From Solimonas thermocellulolyticum (GTDB lineage: Bacteria; Pseudomonadota; Gammaproteobacteria; Nevskiales; Nevskiaceae), in the NCBI RefSeq assembly GCF_040327995.1, contig NZ_JBEPIJ010000006.1, positions 136,081 through 200,080 of the forward strand: a stretch of DNA of 64,000 nt, in the 5' to 3' direction. The notes below the pieces were generated by a model that saw only the letters and a program-made list of their open reading frames with translations, had not been told where the DNA came from and searched no databases. Below, in pieces: positions 1-9,563 of this stretch. Numbering within the stretch: position 1 is the first letter of the stretch; the number at the start of each line of letters is the position of its first letter. The position numbers and the translations under genes are program-made.

Positions 1-606
1 TTCTACGGCGAACTGGTCGGCGCGTACTTCCACAGTCATCCGGTGTTTCCGGTGAACGATCCGCAAGGCCCCGGCGTGCAGTCGGCGCAATTGCACCTCG
101 AGGCGCCGGATCATCCCGCCGTCGCGCACCTGCCGGTGCCGTGGACGATCCGCGACGAGTTCTACTCGTTCCGGACCAATCCGCGCGGCCAGGTGCGCGT
201 GCTGCTCAACATCGACGAGGCCAGCTACGCCCAAGACCCCAATACCACCAACATCGCCGCGCTCGCCGAGCTGTTCGCCAGCGCCAGCAGCGGCTTCACG
301 CGGCTGCCGGATCCCGACGCCCTGCTCGACGAGCGCCTGCTGATCGGCGAAACCGGCACGATGAACGACCACCCGATGAGCTGGTGCCATGATCGCCTCG
401 GTGGCCGCGCCTGGTACACCGCGCTGGGCCATTCGGTGTCGATCTACGGCGACGCGAACTTCCGCCAGCACCTGCTCAACGGCATTCTCACCGCGGCACG
501 ACGCGTGGACGCCGATTGCGTCCCGCGCGAGGACGGACCGCTCGCCGAGCGCGACACCGGCCCGGCCTTCCCCGATCTGCCGCCGCAAATCATCACCGGG
601 CCCTGA
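1..606 (+). CDS. ThuA-like domain protein (5' end cut by window)
   Basis: The frame is open from base 1 and ends at TGA 604-606, giving 201 residues of the C-terminal part. It carries the typical ThuA-family stretch WTIRDEFYSF near the middle, then MNDHPMSWCH and GGRAWYTALGH, the conserved core of the glutamine-amidotransferase-like fold seen in trehalose-utilisation ThuA proteins. The family is usually 230-300 residues, so only about a quarter is missing. The real substrate is unknown; ThuA domains occur in sugar catabolism and in secreted proteins, and the missing N-terminus hides any signal peptide. The next gene starts 29 bases downstream, so the two may be cotranscribed. Confidence 0.8.
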   Translation, partial: FYGELVGAYFHSHPVFPVNDPQGPGVQSAQLHLEAPDHPAVAHLPVPWTIRDEFYSFRTNPRGQVRVLLNIDEASYAQDPNTTNIAALAELFASASSGFTRLPDPDALLDERLLIGETGTMNDHPMSWCHDRLGGRAWYTALGHSVSIYGDANFRQHLLNGILTAARRVDADCVPREDGPLAERDTGPAFPDLPPQIITGP

Positions 607-635
607 GCCGCCCGTACACCGCGACGGAGAACGAC

Positions 636-1178
636 ATGGCGATGACGTCCGAACGAGTCGCGGCACGCGCAGCGGCGCTGCAAGCGGCTTTCGTCGAAGC
701 CGCCGAGCGCAACGAATGGGAATGGATCGCCGACGCCTTCTATGCCGAGCGCTGCGACTACGTCTGCGAGTACGGCGGCACGCTGCGGGTGCACGCGCGC
801 ACGCGCGACGAAATCCGCGCGACCCACTACGGCCGCGACATGAAGGTCGGCTGGGAGGGCTGGAGCTTCCCGATCGAGCGCTACGCCACGCACGGCAACC
901 GCATCATCACCCACTGGTGGAACCGCGGTCCGGGGCGACGCGCCGACGGCTCGTACTACCAGACGCCGGGCGTGTCCTTCATCACCGTCGGCGACGACGG
1001 CCTGTTTACCGAGCAGCTCGACCTGTTCGACCTCGCCCACCAGATGCACCTGTGCGACGAGCTCGAAGACGCCGGCCTGCTGTCGCCGACGCTCAAGGCC
1101 AACTGGGTGGTGCCGATGAAGCGCAGGCTGATCGCGATGCTGCAGCGTCATCTGCCGGCATCGCCGACGACTCGCTAA
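636..1178 (+). CDS. NTF2/SnoaL-like fold protein
   Basis: A 180-residue protein with no signal peptide. Its pattern, a helical N-terminus (AALQAAFVEAAERNEWEWIA) followed by alternating strands with WEGWSFPIERY, HWWNRGPG and GVSFITV, fits the cone-shaped NTF2-like/SnoaL family, which includes ketosteroid-isomerase-like enzymes and non-catalytic binding proteins. The ATG at 636 was chosen because GGAG lies about 8 bases upstream and the domain starts there; the longer open frame upstream has non-protein-like composition. It sits just after the ThuA-like gene and its stop overlaps the convergent lipoprotein gene by 4 bases. The substrate cannot be told from sequence. Confidence 0.75.
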   Translation: MAMTSERVAARAAALQAAFVEAAERNEWEWIADAFYAERCDYVCEYGGTLRVHARTRDEIRATHYGRDMKVGWEGWSFPIERYATHGNRIITHWWNRGPGRRADGSYYQTPGVSFITVGDDGLFTEQLDLFDLAHQMHLCDELEDAGLLSPTLKANWVVPMKRRLIAMLQRHLPASPTTR

Positions 1179-1696
1179 CGCAGATTCAGACGCGGCCGCA
1201 CGATGCGGTCTTGCAGATTGGCCTTCACCGCCCGCGCGTCGAAGGCCTGCACGTCGTCCGCGGGCTTGTCGCCCTTGCGCAGCAGGATGTCGGCCGTGCC
1301 GCGGTAAGCGTCGCCACCACCGCCGCCGACCGACGTCGTGGTGCCGATACTGATGCCAAAGCCGCCACTGCCGCCGAAGCGAAAGGCGCCGAGGCCGACG
1401 CCGACGCTGGGCCCGCCGCCGGCCGGCTGCTGCCCCTGGGTCGAGCGGTCGATCACGACGAAGTAGTCATAGCCTTGATCGAGCGTGATCTCGGCGGCGC
1501 GGTAGAGCACATAGTTGGTGACCGTTTCGGCATCGGTGCGGGCATTGCCGAAAAAGCTGACGCGGTAGCGGTCCTGTTCCAGCCGCTGTTCGGAATAGCC
1601 GTAACCATTCGTGACCGGCTGGTAGGGCGTGGCGCGGCCGGCACAAGCGGCGCCGAGGGCGGCGCAGAGCAGAAAAACGAGAGGCAGACGGGACAT
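1175..1696 (-). CDS. CC0125/CC1285-type lipoprotein
   Basis: A 173-residue envelope protein with a lipoprotein signal, hydrophobic VFLLCAALGAACAG with Cys 18 as probable lipidation site. The body has NGYGYSEQRLEQDRYRVSFFGN and YVLYRAAEITLDQGYDYFVV, the signature of a widespread small family annotated as CC0125/CC1285 lipoproteins, followed by a glycine-rich segment (about 95-130) and TADILL. Function is unknown in the family; the fold suggests a periplasmic or outer-membrane anchored beta-rich domain. It is transcribed from the same strand as the bcs genes but 110 bases beyond them, so it may have its own promoter. Confidence 0.75.
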   Translation of the reverse strand: MSRLPLVFLLCAALGAACAGRATPYQPVTNGYGYSEQRLEQDRYRVSFFGNARTDAETVTNYVLYRAAEITLDQGYDYFVVIDRSTQGQQPAGGGPSVGVGLGAFRFGGSGGFGISIGTTTSVGGGGGDAYRGTADILLRKGDKPADDVQAFDARAVKANLQDRIVRPRLNLR

Positions 1697-1806
1697 GACT
1701 CACTCCGGGTGGGCGGCGGGCGTGGCCGCCCGCCGTCAGACCTGACCCATCGAGCATCCACCACGCCGCCTGAACCGCCGATGCACGAGGACGAGCCGGC
1801 GCGCCT

Positions 1807-2205
1807 TTAGGGCACCCACAGCGGCGGCGGCTCCGGCAGCAGCGCCGGCGGGCGACTCGCGCCAGCGACGGCGTCGTCGCTGCCATGCGCGTCTGCGCGC
1901 TCGATCCGGCGCATCAGCCAGGTGCGCAGACGGTTACGGTTCTCGGCGATGACCGGATGCTCGGGCGCGAGCCGCGCGGCGCGATCCAGCAGCTCGAGCG
2001 CGGCAAACACCTCGTCGCCGCGGGCACGGGCCACCGCGAGATTGTTGAGCGCGACGGGGTCGTAGGGATTGGCGCCCAGACGTGCCTCGAGCTCGGCGAG
2101 GGCGGTGTCCGGATAGCCGGCTTCGAGCAGGGCCGTGGTCTGGTCATCGGCGCGGCCGCTCGCAGCGAGGGCCAGCAGGGCAAGCGCGAGCATGACGCGG
2201 ATCAT
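1807..2205 (-). CDS. Small secreted TPR protein at the end of the bcs operon
   Basis: A 132-residue protein with a cleavable signal (LALALLALAASGRADD) and at least two tetratricopeptide-like helical pairs: GYPDTALAELEARLGANPYDP and EVFAALELLDRAARLAPEHP. The C-terminal 20 residues are proline-rich. Its ATG overlaps the bcsC stop by 4 bases (2202-2205), so it is translationally coupled to bcsC and is the last gene of the operon. A periplasmic scaffold or adaptor for the cellulose export machinery is an inference from position and TPR content only. No standard Bcs name fits it. Confidence 0.8.
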   Translation of the reverse strand: MIRVMLALALLALAASGRADDQTTALLEAGYPDTALAELEARLGANPYDPVALNNLAVARARGDEVFAALELLDRAARLAPEHPVIAENRNRLRTWLMRRIERADAHGSDDAVAGASRPPALLPEPPPLWVP

Positions 2206-5200
2206 GGCAGGGTCCCCCGGGTCAACTCCGGCAGCAGCAGCACGCCGGGCTCGGCGCTGCGACCGGCGAAGTCGTAGCGCAGGTAGACCTGCGCGATGCT
2301 TTCCTCGTAGTCGCGCGCGTTGTCGAGCGAGAGCAGACCGCCGACGCTGAGCTGGGCGTTGACGCGGTACTGCAGCGCGCCGCCGAACTTGTAGGCCAGC
2401 CCCGAGTTCTTCTGCGCCGCGTAGCCCAGCGGAATCTCGTTGATCGGCTCGAACTCGACGATCTCCTCGAGCTCCTGCTGCAGCGAGGCGCGCCCAGGAA
2501 ACAGCGGGGCGCCGTCCTCGCGGAAAGACTGCAGGCCGAACGCCGCCTCCAGGCGGTAGTCGAGGCGGCCGCGATGTCCGGTCCAGGTCAGCGGCAGCGC
2601 CACCGTGGTGAAGAACTGCGGGCTGAAGTAGCCGCCGTGGCCGAAGGTGAAATGCCGCAGGTTCTTGTCGTAGCCGAAGTTGGTGACGTTGACGCCGACG
2701 GTCAGATTGCCGTGACGCGCCTCGCGCAGCAGGCGGAAGAACAGGCCGCCGCCCAGTTCCAACACCGAGTTTTCCTCGACGTTGCGCCCGCCCAGGGCAT
2801 AGTAGGCGCCGTTGAGGTAGAGCCCGTAGCGGTCCAGATCGTAGGCGTAGTCCAGACGACCGCCGCTGCGCACGACGCCGCCCCAGGTCTTGCCGGTCAG
2901 CGGATCGTAGGCGCCGGCATAGGACAGGAAGCTGTCGGTGACCGGCCGGCTCGCGAACTCGAATGCCAGTTGCGCGGCCTGGCCGATGCGCGTCTGCCAG
3001 CGCAGGCCACCCACCAGGCTTTCGACGTCGAAGCCCAGCGGCGTGGTGCCGATGTCGGCGGCGAACTCGCCGATGCGCCAGCCCAGCGACAGGGCGATGC
3101 CGTCGGCCGACTGATCCAGATCGCCTGACTCGCCGTTGATCAGCGCCAGCGTGCCAAAGCGCAGCTTGTTGCGCAGACCGGACACCGTGCCCGCATCGAG
3201 CACCACCGGTTTGACGCGCAGGCCCAGACGGCCGAGCTCCCATTCCTGGCTGGCCAGATCGAACGGGGTCTCGATCGCCAGCAGCCGCGACAGGCCGCTC
3301 TCGCCGCGGCGCGAGCGACTCGCGAAACTGGCCGCGCCCCAGGGACCGAGACTGGTTTCGAGGCGCTGCATGGTCTCGTCGAGCGTCGGGGCGATGCTGC
3401 GCGGCGCCCTGCGGCCCGGCCATGGCCGGGCGGCTGCGTCGGGATCGCCATGGTCGAGCCGCAACTGCAGCGGCCGCCTGATTGATGCAGCCGGGCGCGC
3501 GGGGGTCTCGGTGGCCCGTGCACCCAGCGCGCCGTCCAAGCGATAGCGTTGCACGCGCAGGGGCATCGGTGCGGCGCTGGGGCCGGCGTCGCCGGCGCGC
3601 GGCAGCAGCGGGCCGACGCTCTCGGCGCCGCCCTCCTGCAACAGATCGAACACCGGCTGCGGCAGCCCGTTGCGGGCGCTGCCGTCGGCCGCGATCAGCA
3701 TCAGTTCGGGCGCGGCGGATTCGGCGCGCGCGCGATCCTCCAGCGCCGCGGCCTCGCGCAGCAAGCGCAGCGAGCGGGCGCGCTGGCCTTGCTGTTCGGC
3801 GAGCCGCGCGGCGGCGCGCAAAAAGGCCGGATCCTCGGGGTAGCGGCGGCGCGCCTGCTCGATCCACGCCTGGGCCGTTTCACGGTCGTTGGCGGCCAGT
3901 GCCGCATCGATGGCGTCGGCCCATGCGCGCGGATCCTCGGACTGGTCGCGCAGCAGTGCGCGGCCGATCGCCAGGGCTTGATCGACATCCCCGGCGGCGG
4001 TGAACAAGCGCGCCAACGCGCTCTGCACGCGCGGCTGCTCCGGATAGCGCTGTACCACCTCGCGCAACTGCGTATAGGCCGCGGCGATATCGCCCTGTTC
4101 GCGCAGGCGATCGGCCAGCTTGATGCGATAACCGACGATCAGGTCTTCAAGCTCCCGGCGCTCGGCGGAACTGGTCTTGCCGGACTGGATCAGGCTCGTG
4201 GTCACCGCCTCGAACTCGGCGTCCTGGTTGAGTTCGAGCAGCAAGGCCGCGTACTGGATCGACTGCCCCGGCGTCGGCGGTCGCTGCGCGAAGGCGCGGC
4301 GCAGCGCGGCCACCGCGCGCGCCGGATCGCCGAGGGCCTGCCAGCCCTTGGCGATCGCCGAGGCATGGTCGGGACCGCGACCGGCGGCGGCGATCGCGGC
4401 GTTGAGGATCTCCACCGCGCGCCCCGGTTCGCCCAGGGCCGCCGCCTGCTCGGCGCGCTGCAACTGGTACTGGATCCAGGCTCGCTTCTGCAGATCCGCG
4501 GCATCGACGCTGCGTTTGGACGGCGGCAGGCGTTCGAGCACGATCAGGGTCTCGTACCAGCGCTGCGCATCGGCCAGCGCATAGGCCTGGACCAGCACGG
4601 CGTCGTCGGATTCGCCGACCGGCATCTCGCTGAGCGCCTGCAGCAGGGAATCGGCCTCGACGCTGCGGCCCATGTCGCGGTATAGGCGCGCCAGTTCGAG
4701 ACGCACCCAGGGGCTTTGCGGATCGGCGGCGAGCGCCTGCTGCAGCCATCTCTCGGCCGCAGTGCGATCACCCGCATCCCGCGCGCGCGCGGCGCGCGTG
4801 CGCAGCAGCGCGGCGCGCACCTCGCGCAGCATCGACGGATCGCGGCGGTCGGCCTCCGCAAGCAATGCATCGAGTTCGGCTTCGCGTTGCTGTGCGAGCA
4901 GGAGCTCGGCGTATTCGCCGACCAGCGCCGGATCCCCGGGCTTGCGGCGCAGGCCCTCGCGCAAGATGCGCTCGGCCTGTTGCGCGTCGCCGGCCTTGCG
5001 CAGCGCGCGCGTAGTCGCGGCGCGCACGTCGGCGTCGCCGTCCGGGCGCAGCTCGACGGCAGCGGCGAAGCGACGCGCGGCCTCGCGCCACTGCCCCGCT
5101 TGTTGCGCGGCGCGCGCCTCGCTCACGCGTCGCCAGTAACGGCTGGTGTCGAGCGCCTCGGTCAGCGAGGCGCGCAGCGACGGCCGCGCCGCGATCGCGC

Positions 5201-6209
5201 GGCCGAGCAGGTTTTCGGCCTCGGCGAAGCGCTGCTGGCGCAGCCGCACCAGCCCCAGACCGGCGAGCGAGTCGGCCTCGTTCGGCGAGGTGTTGAGCCG
5301 ATTCGAGAAGAACAGCTCGGCGGCGTCGAGGGCATCGGCGTCGAGCGCCTCGTAGCCGGCGCGCAAGGCCTCGGCGCGGCGCGCATCGGCCGCGGCGCGC
5401 TCGCGCGCCCGCGCCGCGGCCTGCAAGCCGTCGAGCTTGGCGCGCAGCTCGGCATCGTCGCCGACCGATCGCAGATAGCGCTCGTACAGCGCCCGATCCT
5501 GCAGCCCGGCGTCGAGCCACAGCAGCGCCTGGCGCAGTGCGCGCCGCGCCTCGGCGCGCACCGGCGAGCTCGCATCGCCGAGCGCCTCGAGGCGGCGGAT
5601 GGCCTCGCGCCGCGTGGCCGCGCGGTAGCTCAGCACGCGCGCGTAGGCCAGCGCCGCCTGCCGGTCCTCGGGCCGTGCCGTGCTCAGCCGCGCCAGCGCA
5701 TCGCGCGCCCGCGCCCAGCCGTCCTCGGTCCCGGCCAGCGTCTCGTAGTACTCCACCGCCAGCGCCGCCGGCGGCTCGCCCTGGGCATCGAGCAGCGGCC
5801 GCCAGGCGGCGATGGCCTCGGCACTGCGCCCGCTGCGGGCCAGGCTGCGCGCCTGGGCGAGCGCGGTTTCGCGGTCGGCGGCGCCCAGGCCCTGCGCGCG
5901 GCGCTGAAAGACGGGTGAGTCCGGCGCGAGGCGGCGCAGGCGCGCCTCGTACTCGGCCGCCTTCTGCGCGCTGCCGTGGCGCGCTTCGAGCTCGATCAGG
6001 CGTTCGAGGGCCTGCACGTTGTCCGGATCGGCCTCGATCACGCGGGTCCAGGCCTCGCGCGCGAGGTCTGGACGGTTACGCGTCTCCCAGAACTGCGCCT
6101 GTCGCACGAGCTGTTGGAGTGCAGCAGCGTCGAGGGCGTCGACGGCCAGCGGCAGCACCGCGCCCACGGCCACGGCCGCGGCGATCAGACCGCGCTTCAG
6201 CGCTTCCAT
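2202..6209 (-). CDS. bcsC: Cellulose synthase outer-membrane/periplasmic subunit BcsC
   Basis: A 1335-residue protein with an N-terminal signal (GLIAAAVAVGAVLPLAVDA), about 850 residues of tandem TPR-like helices (for example WTRVIEADPDNVQALERLIE and YAELLLAQQREAEL), a linker rich in Arg/Pro/Ala, then a beta-rich C-terminal domain of about 330 residues with RFGTLALINGESGDLDQS and LRYDFAGRSAEP, matching the BcsC barrel. BcsC carries nascent cellulose across periplasm and outer membrane. The ATG at 6209 overlaps the bcsZ stop by 13 bases; further upstream the frame is only a shadow of bcsZ. It is somewhat longer than the roughly 1150-residue enterobacterial protein, owing to more TPR repeats. 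Confidence 0.93.
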   Translation of the reverse strand: MEALKRGLIAAAVAVGAVLPLAVDALDAAALQQLVRQAQFWETRNRPDLAREAWTRVIEADPDNVQALERLIELEARHGSAQKAAEYEARLRRLAPDSPVFQRRAQGLGAADRETALAQARSLARSGRSAEAIAAWRPLLDAQGEPPAALAVEYYETLAGTEDGWARARDALARLSTARPEDRQAALAYARVLSYRAATRREAIRRLEALGDASSPVRAEARRALRQALLWLDAGLQDRALYERYLRSVGDDAELRAKLDGLQAAARARERAAADARRAEALRAGYEALDADALDAAELFFSNRLNTSPNEADSLAGLGLVRLRQQRFAEAENLLGRAIAARPSLRASLTEALDTSRYWRRVSEARAAQQAGQWREAARRFAAAVELRPDGDADVRAATTRALRKAGDAQQAERILREGLRRKPGDPALVGEYAELLLAQQREAELDALLAEADRRDPSMLREVRAALLRTRAARARDAGDRTAAERWLQQALAADPQSPWVRLELARLYRDMGRSVEADSLLQALSEMPVGESDDAVLVQAYALADAQRWYETLIVLERLPPSKRSVDAADLQKRAWIQYQLQRAEQAAALGEPGRAVEILNAAIAAAGRGPDHASAIAKGWQALGDPARAVAALRRAFAQRPPTPGQSIQYAALLLELNQDAEFEAVTTSLIQSGKTSSAERRELEDLIVGYRIKLADRLREQGDIAAAYTQLREVVQRYPEQPRVQSALARLFTAAGDVDQALAIGRALLRDQSEDPRAWADAIDAALAANDRETAQAWIEQARRRYPEDPAFLRAAARLAEQQGQRARSLRLLREAAALEDRARAESAAPELMLIAADGSARNGLPQPVFDLLQEGGAESVGPLLPRAGDAGPSAAPMPLRVQRYRLDGALGARATETPARPAASIRRPLQLRLDHGDPDAAARPWPGRRAPRSIAPTLDETMQRLETSLGPWGAASFASRSRRGESGLSRLLAIETPFDLASQEWELGRLGLRVKPVVLDAGTVSGLRNKLRFGTLALINGESGDLDQSADGIALSLGWRIGEFAADIGTTPLGFDVESLVGGLRWQTRIGQAAQLAFEFASRPVTDSFLSYAGAYDPLTGKTWGGVVRSGGRLDYAYDLDRYGLYLNGAYYALGGRNVEENSVLELGGGLFFRLLREARHGNLTVGVNVTNFGYDKNLRHFTFGHGGYFSPQFFTTVALPLTWTGHRGRLDYRLEAAFGLQSFREDGAPLFPGRASLQQELEEIVEFEPINEIPLGYAAQKNSGLAYKFGGALQYRVNAQLSVGGLLSLDNARDYEESIAQVYLRYDFAGRSAEPGVLLLPELTRGTLP

Positions 6210-7306
6210 TTCGGCACCAGCCTCCCCTGCCCGTCGAACCGATAGTACCCGTCGTCGTAGCCCTTGCCGAACAGCACGAGCACCTGGTCGTAGTATCGCG
6301 CCGGGCGGCCGTAGACGCCGTCCTGGCGCGCGGCCGCGACGCGCGCCCGCGCGCGTGCGAGCTGCGCCTGCTCGCCGAGCGCGCGGTAGTACGGCAGCAG
6401 CGCCGCATCGAAGCCCACCGGCCCCTCGCCCTCGATCCAGGTGCTGCGCGCGGACCATTTCTCCGGCACCCGGCCGGCTTCCGCGGTCAACACGGCAAAG
6501 CCGGCGACATTGCGCAGCATCGCGCGCACGGCCTCGTGCCGCTGCGGCCCCAGCCCCGCCCAGAGATAGACGCGGATCGCGTCATAGCTGCCGGTGCCGC
6601 CGGTGTCGGCGTCGAGCTCGTGGCGGCGCTCGCGATACTGCGACCAGTCCGGCACACGGCCCAGCGGCGAGAGTTCGGCCAGTTGTGCCGGGAACTGCTC
6701 GAGCAGCGCCGCCCACGGCCCGGAGGGGTCGACCGCGGTAAAACGCAGTAGTTGCGCCGGCATCGTGTACGAGGGATTCAAGCGCACGCGCTCACTGAAG
6801 CGAAAGCCCCGCGGCGCCGGCAGCAGCAGCACCGTGCCGTCCGCGCGACGCTCGATGGCCTGCGCACGCACCTGCGCGAGCATCGCGCACGCCTTGGCTT
6901 CGAGCGGCGGCTTGCGCCACAGCCGCGCCGCTTCGAGCAAGGCGTAGGCGATCCACAAATCGGCGTCGGTGGCCGGATTCGGATCGAGAATCTTGCGCGT
7001 GCCGTCCGCGGCCGTGCCCCAGAGCCAGGCCGGCAACTGACGCGACAGGTCGCCGGCCGCGAGGTTCACCTCGGTCCAGTGCAGGATGCGCGCGAAGGCC
7101 TCGCGGTCGTTGGCGATCAGCGCGAAGAACAGCGCATAGGCCTGACCCTCAGAGACCGTGCGCGCCTCGCTGGTCCAGTCGATGACCCGCCCCTCGTCGC
7201 TGACGAAGCCGGTCTTGAACGCCTCCCAGTCCGGCCACGGCGCGCGCTCGGCCCAGGCCGGCTGTACCAGCAAGAGGCCCAACAGCACGATGAGACGCAC
7301 CCGCAT
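6197..7306 (-). CDS. bcsZ: Periplasmic endo-1,4-beta-glucanase BcsZ (GH8)
   Basis: A 369-residue protein with signal peptide (LIVLLGLLLVQPAWA) and a glycoside hydrolase family 8 body. The motif SEGQAYALFFAL carries the probable catalytic acid Glu 53, DADLWIAYALLEAA carries Asp 116 (equivalents of E55 and D116 in the Komagataeibacter enzyme), and GSYDAIRVYLWAG a third conserved Asp. It cleaves beta-1,4-glucan in the periplasm and is needed for proper cellulose export and fibre quality. The ATG follows the bcsB stop by 6 bases, with GAGGCG overlapping that stop as ribosome-binding site. Confidence 0.93.
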   Translation of the reverse strand: MRVRLIVLLGLLLVQPAWAERAPWPDWEAFKTGFVSDEGRVIDWTSEARTVSEGQAYALFFALIANDREAFARILHWTEVNLAAGDLSRQLPAWLWGTAADGTRKILDPNPATDADLWIAYALLEAARLWRKPPLEAKACAMLAQVRAQAIERRADGTVLLLPAPRGFRFSERVRLNPSYTMPAQLLRFTAVDPSGPWAALLEQFPAQLAELSPLGRVPDWSQYRERRHELDADTGGTGSYDAIRVYLWAGLGPQRHEAVRAMLRNVAGFAVLTAEAGRVPEKWSARSTWIEGEGPVGFDAALLPYYRALGEQAQLARARARVAAARQDGVYGRPARYYDQVLVLFGKGYDDGYYRFDGQGRLVPKWKR

Positions 7307-7312
7307 CGCGCC

Positions 7313-9466
7313 TCAGCCCGCCTTGGGCAGGCGGCTGGCGGCGTGCCGGCGCAACAGGCGCTGGGCGACGAGCGCGAACAGCCAGGCAAAGGCGATGGCG
7401 AGCGGCACCACGAGATACGGATGGTGCTGCATCCAGCGTGTCAGCGCATACCACCACGGCAGGCGGCCGACGCCGTAGCGCGCGCCGAGGCGATAACCGC
7501 TGACCTGATCGGCGGTCACCAGCGCCAGTCCGCCTTCGATGAACTGGCTGCGGCCCGGCTCGGTCAGCGCGAGCGCGACCGCGCGCGGATCGAAATCGCC
7601 GGTGGTGCGCAGGGCGACCACGCTGCGCTTGCGCTTGAGCGGCGACTCGAATTGTTGCAGCGTGCCGAGCGCGCCGCGCGACTGCACCAAGACGCGCGCG
7701 GCGACCTTCTCGGCGTCACGCAGCGGCCGCCCCTCGATGCGCGCCTGCAGGGCCGCAAGACTCGAGGCGGTGCGCAGCTCGGCGCCGTCCGCGCCAAGGC
7801 GCAGCACGCCGGCCTCGTCGAAGGCGGTCGGCAGCGTCGCGACCTCGGCCGGTGCGATCAGCAGCAGATCCTTGTCGGCGGCGTCCTCGACCTGCGCCAG
7901 CCCCAGCACCTCGACGCGCGTCGCCGCCTCCTGGGTCCAGCGGCCGATGTGGCCGAGCACGATCAGCGCCGCGGAGATGTCCGCCGCGCTCGGCCGCTCC
8001 GGCAGCAGCACCGCCGTCTGCGACAGGTCGGCGAACTTCGCGTACGGAAAGCCACCGTTGACCAGCTTCTCCAGCGCCGGCATCTCGGCATAGTGGGCGT
8101 GGCGCGCGAGCTTGAGCCGGCTGCGCGGATCGATGCCGCCCTGCAGCGTGTCGGCGCGGAAATCCTCGCAGGCCTTGGCGGTGTCGCGCGTGAACTCGAA
8201 CTGCGCGACCAGGCGGTTACGGCCGCGCAAGTGCTGCGGCGGCAGTTCCACCTCGAGCGCGCGACTGTCGGTTTCCGCGCGCTGCGCGCCGCCGGCGTCG
8301 AGCAGCGTCGAGCCGAGATACTGGCCGTTGAGCAGCACGTTGAGCGAGGACTTGGGGTTGCCGGCTCGGCTGGCTCGGTAGTGGAGGTCCACCCAGCCGC
8401 CGCTGCGGCCGAGGAAGTACAGGTCCGGCGGCAGCGTGAATTCATAGGTGATCGGCCCCGGCGCGAGGCCGGAGACGGTCGACGGGCCGAGCCGAAAGGC
8501 ATCGAGCGGGATCGGCTGGTCGAGCAGCGGCCAGCGCGGCGAGGCCCACGCGCGCTGCGGCGGCGGCAGCTCGAGCCGGGTCAGACTGGCGGCGTCGCCG
8601 CGCATGACCAGGTGACCGAGCGCGAAAGCCTGGGCCAGCTCCACCAGGCCCGCCTCGTCCGGGGCCGAGAACACCAAAAGGCGGCCGTCGACATCGCCTG
8701 GATTGCGGATCGCGCGCAGTTGCGGCTCGGTGCCGCCGAGCTGGAACAGCACGGCATGCCCGGCGGGCGCAAGCCCGAAGTGCACGGGGAAATCGGCACC
8801 GCGGTAGTCCGCCTGCGCACCGAACCAGGCGGCGACGATGCCGGCCGCGCGTACCGTCTGCAGCCCCGGATCGGGGGGCAGCACGAAGCTCAGGCGCAGA
8901 CGTTCGCGCTCGGCCGCGTCGAACCAGGGCGCCGGCAGCTTCTCCAGCGTCGGCGGCAGATCGAGCGTGCGCAGCGTCAAGCGCAGCACGCTGTCGTTGG
9001 AGATGTCGGCCCACAGGGTCGAATGCGTGGGGTCCTCGCACTCGCCCTCTCTGGCGTAGTGGGCGACCAAATCGAAGCGGATTTGGTTGCGGCTCACCAG
9101 CAGCAGCGGATCGAGCGGGATCTTCACCACCTTGCCCGAGGCGCCGGCGGCGTCGAGCGGCCGCGTCCAGACGATCTGGTCATTGACCGCGACGCTCAGA
9201 TGGCTGAGGTCGAAGCGCAAGGATGGTGAGTGCGCGATGCGCAGCTCCAGCTCAGCCGCGGTCACCAGCTCGTTGGCGCGCAGGTTCAGCGGCAGCGAGG
9301 CCTGGCCAAACACCGTACGCAGACGGATCGGGTAATCGATGCCCAGATCGCGGAAACGCAGCTCCACCCGGCGCTCGGCGGCGCTCGACTGCGCCCACAG
9401 CGGCGGCGCGCCGGCCAGGCACGCGCCGATCAGGCCAGAGGCGAGAACTTTGGAGAGCTTGATCAT
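7313..9466 (-). CDS. bcsB: Cellulose synthase periplasmic subunit BcsB
   Basis: A 717-residue protein with signal peptide (VLASGLIGACLAGAPPLWAQ), long beta-rich periplasmic region of carbohydrate-binding and flavodoxin-like domains (including RFDLVAHYAREGECEDPTHS and CEDFRADTLQGGIDPRS, typical of BcsB), and a single C-terminal membrane helix (HPYLVVPLAIAFAWLFALVAQ) that packs against BcsA. It guides the glucan through the periplasm. The start at 9466 gives a proper signal; the longer upstream frame reads through the end of bcsA. It lies 97 bases downstream of bcsA, the largest gap inside the operon. Confidence 0.93.
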   Translation of the reverse strand: MIKLSKVLASGLIGACLAGAPPLWAQSSAAERRVELRFRDLGIDYPIRLRTVFGQASLPLNLRANELVTAAELELRIAHSPSLRFDLSHLSVAVNDQIVWTRPLDAAGASGKVVKIPLDPLLLVSRNQIRFDLVAHYAREGECEDPTHSTLWADISNDSVLRLTLRTLDLPPTLEKLPAPWFDAAERERLRLSFVLPPDPGLQTVRAAGIVAAWFGAQADYRGADFPVHFGLAPAGHAVLFQLGGTEPQLRAIRNPGDVDGRLLVFSAPDEAGLVELAQAFALGHLVMRGDAASLTRLELPPPQRAWASPRWPLLDQPIPLDAFRLGPSTVSGLAPGPITYEFTLPPDLYFLGRSGGWVDLHYRASRAGNPKSSLNVLLNGQYLGSTLLDAGGAQRAETDSRALEVELPPQHLRGRNRLVAQFEFTRDTAKACEDFRADTLQGGIDPRSRLKLARHAHYAEMPALEKLVNGGFPYAKFADLSQTAVLLPERPSAADISAALIVLGHIGRWTQEAATRVEVLGLAQVEDAADKDLLLIAPAEVATLPTAFDEAGVLRLGADGAELRTASSLAALQARIEGRPLRDAEKVAARVLVQSRGALGTLQQFESPLKRKRSVVALRTTGDFDPRAVALALTEPGRSQFIEGGLALVTADQVSGYRLGARYGVGRLPWWYALTRWMQHHPYLVVPLAIAFAWLFALVAQRLLRRHAASRLPKAG

Positions 9467-9563
9467 GCCGTTACGGGTCGTCCGTCCGTCGTGATGTGGT
9501 TTTTGCGTCTGTATGCCCGGCGCCGGAGCACCGGTGCGCCGATGCACGTCCGCGTCCTTGCGC

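Noticed and set aside
1712..1731. GC-rich hairpin between the bcs operon and the small lipoprotein gene
   Set aside because: Stem is good but no T-run follows in either direction, so termination cannot be claimed.
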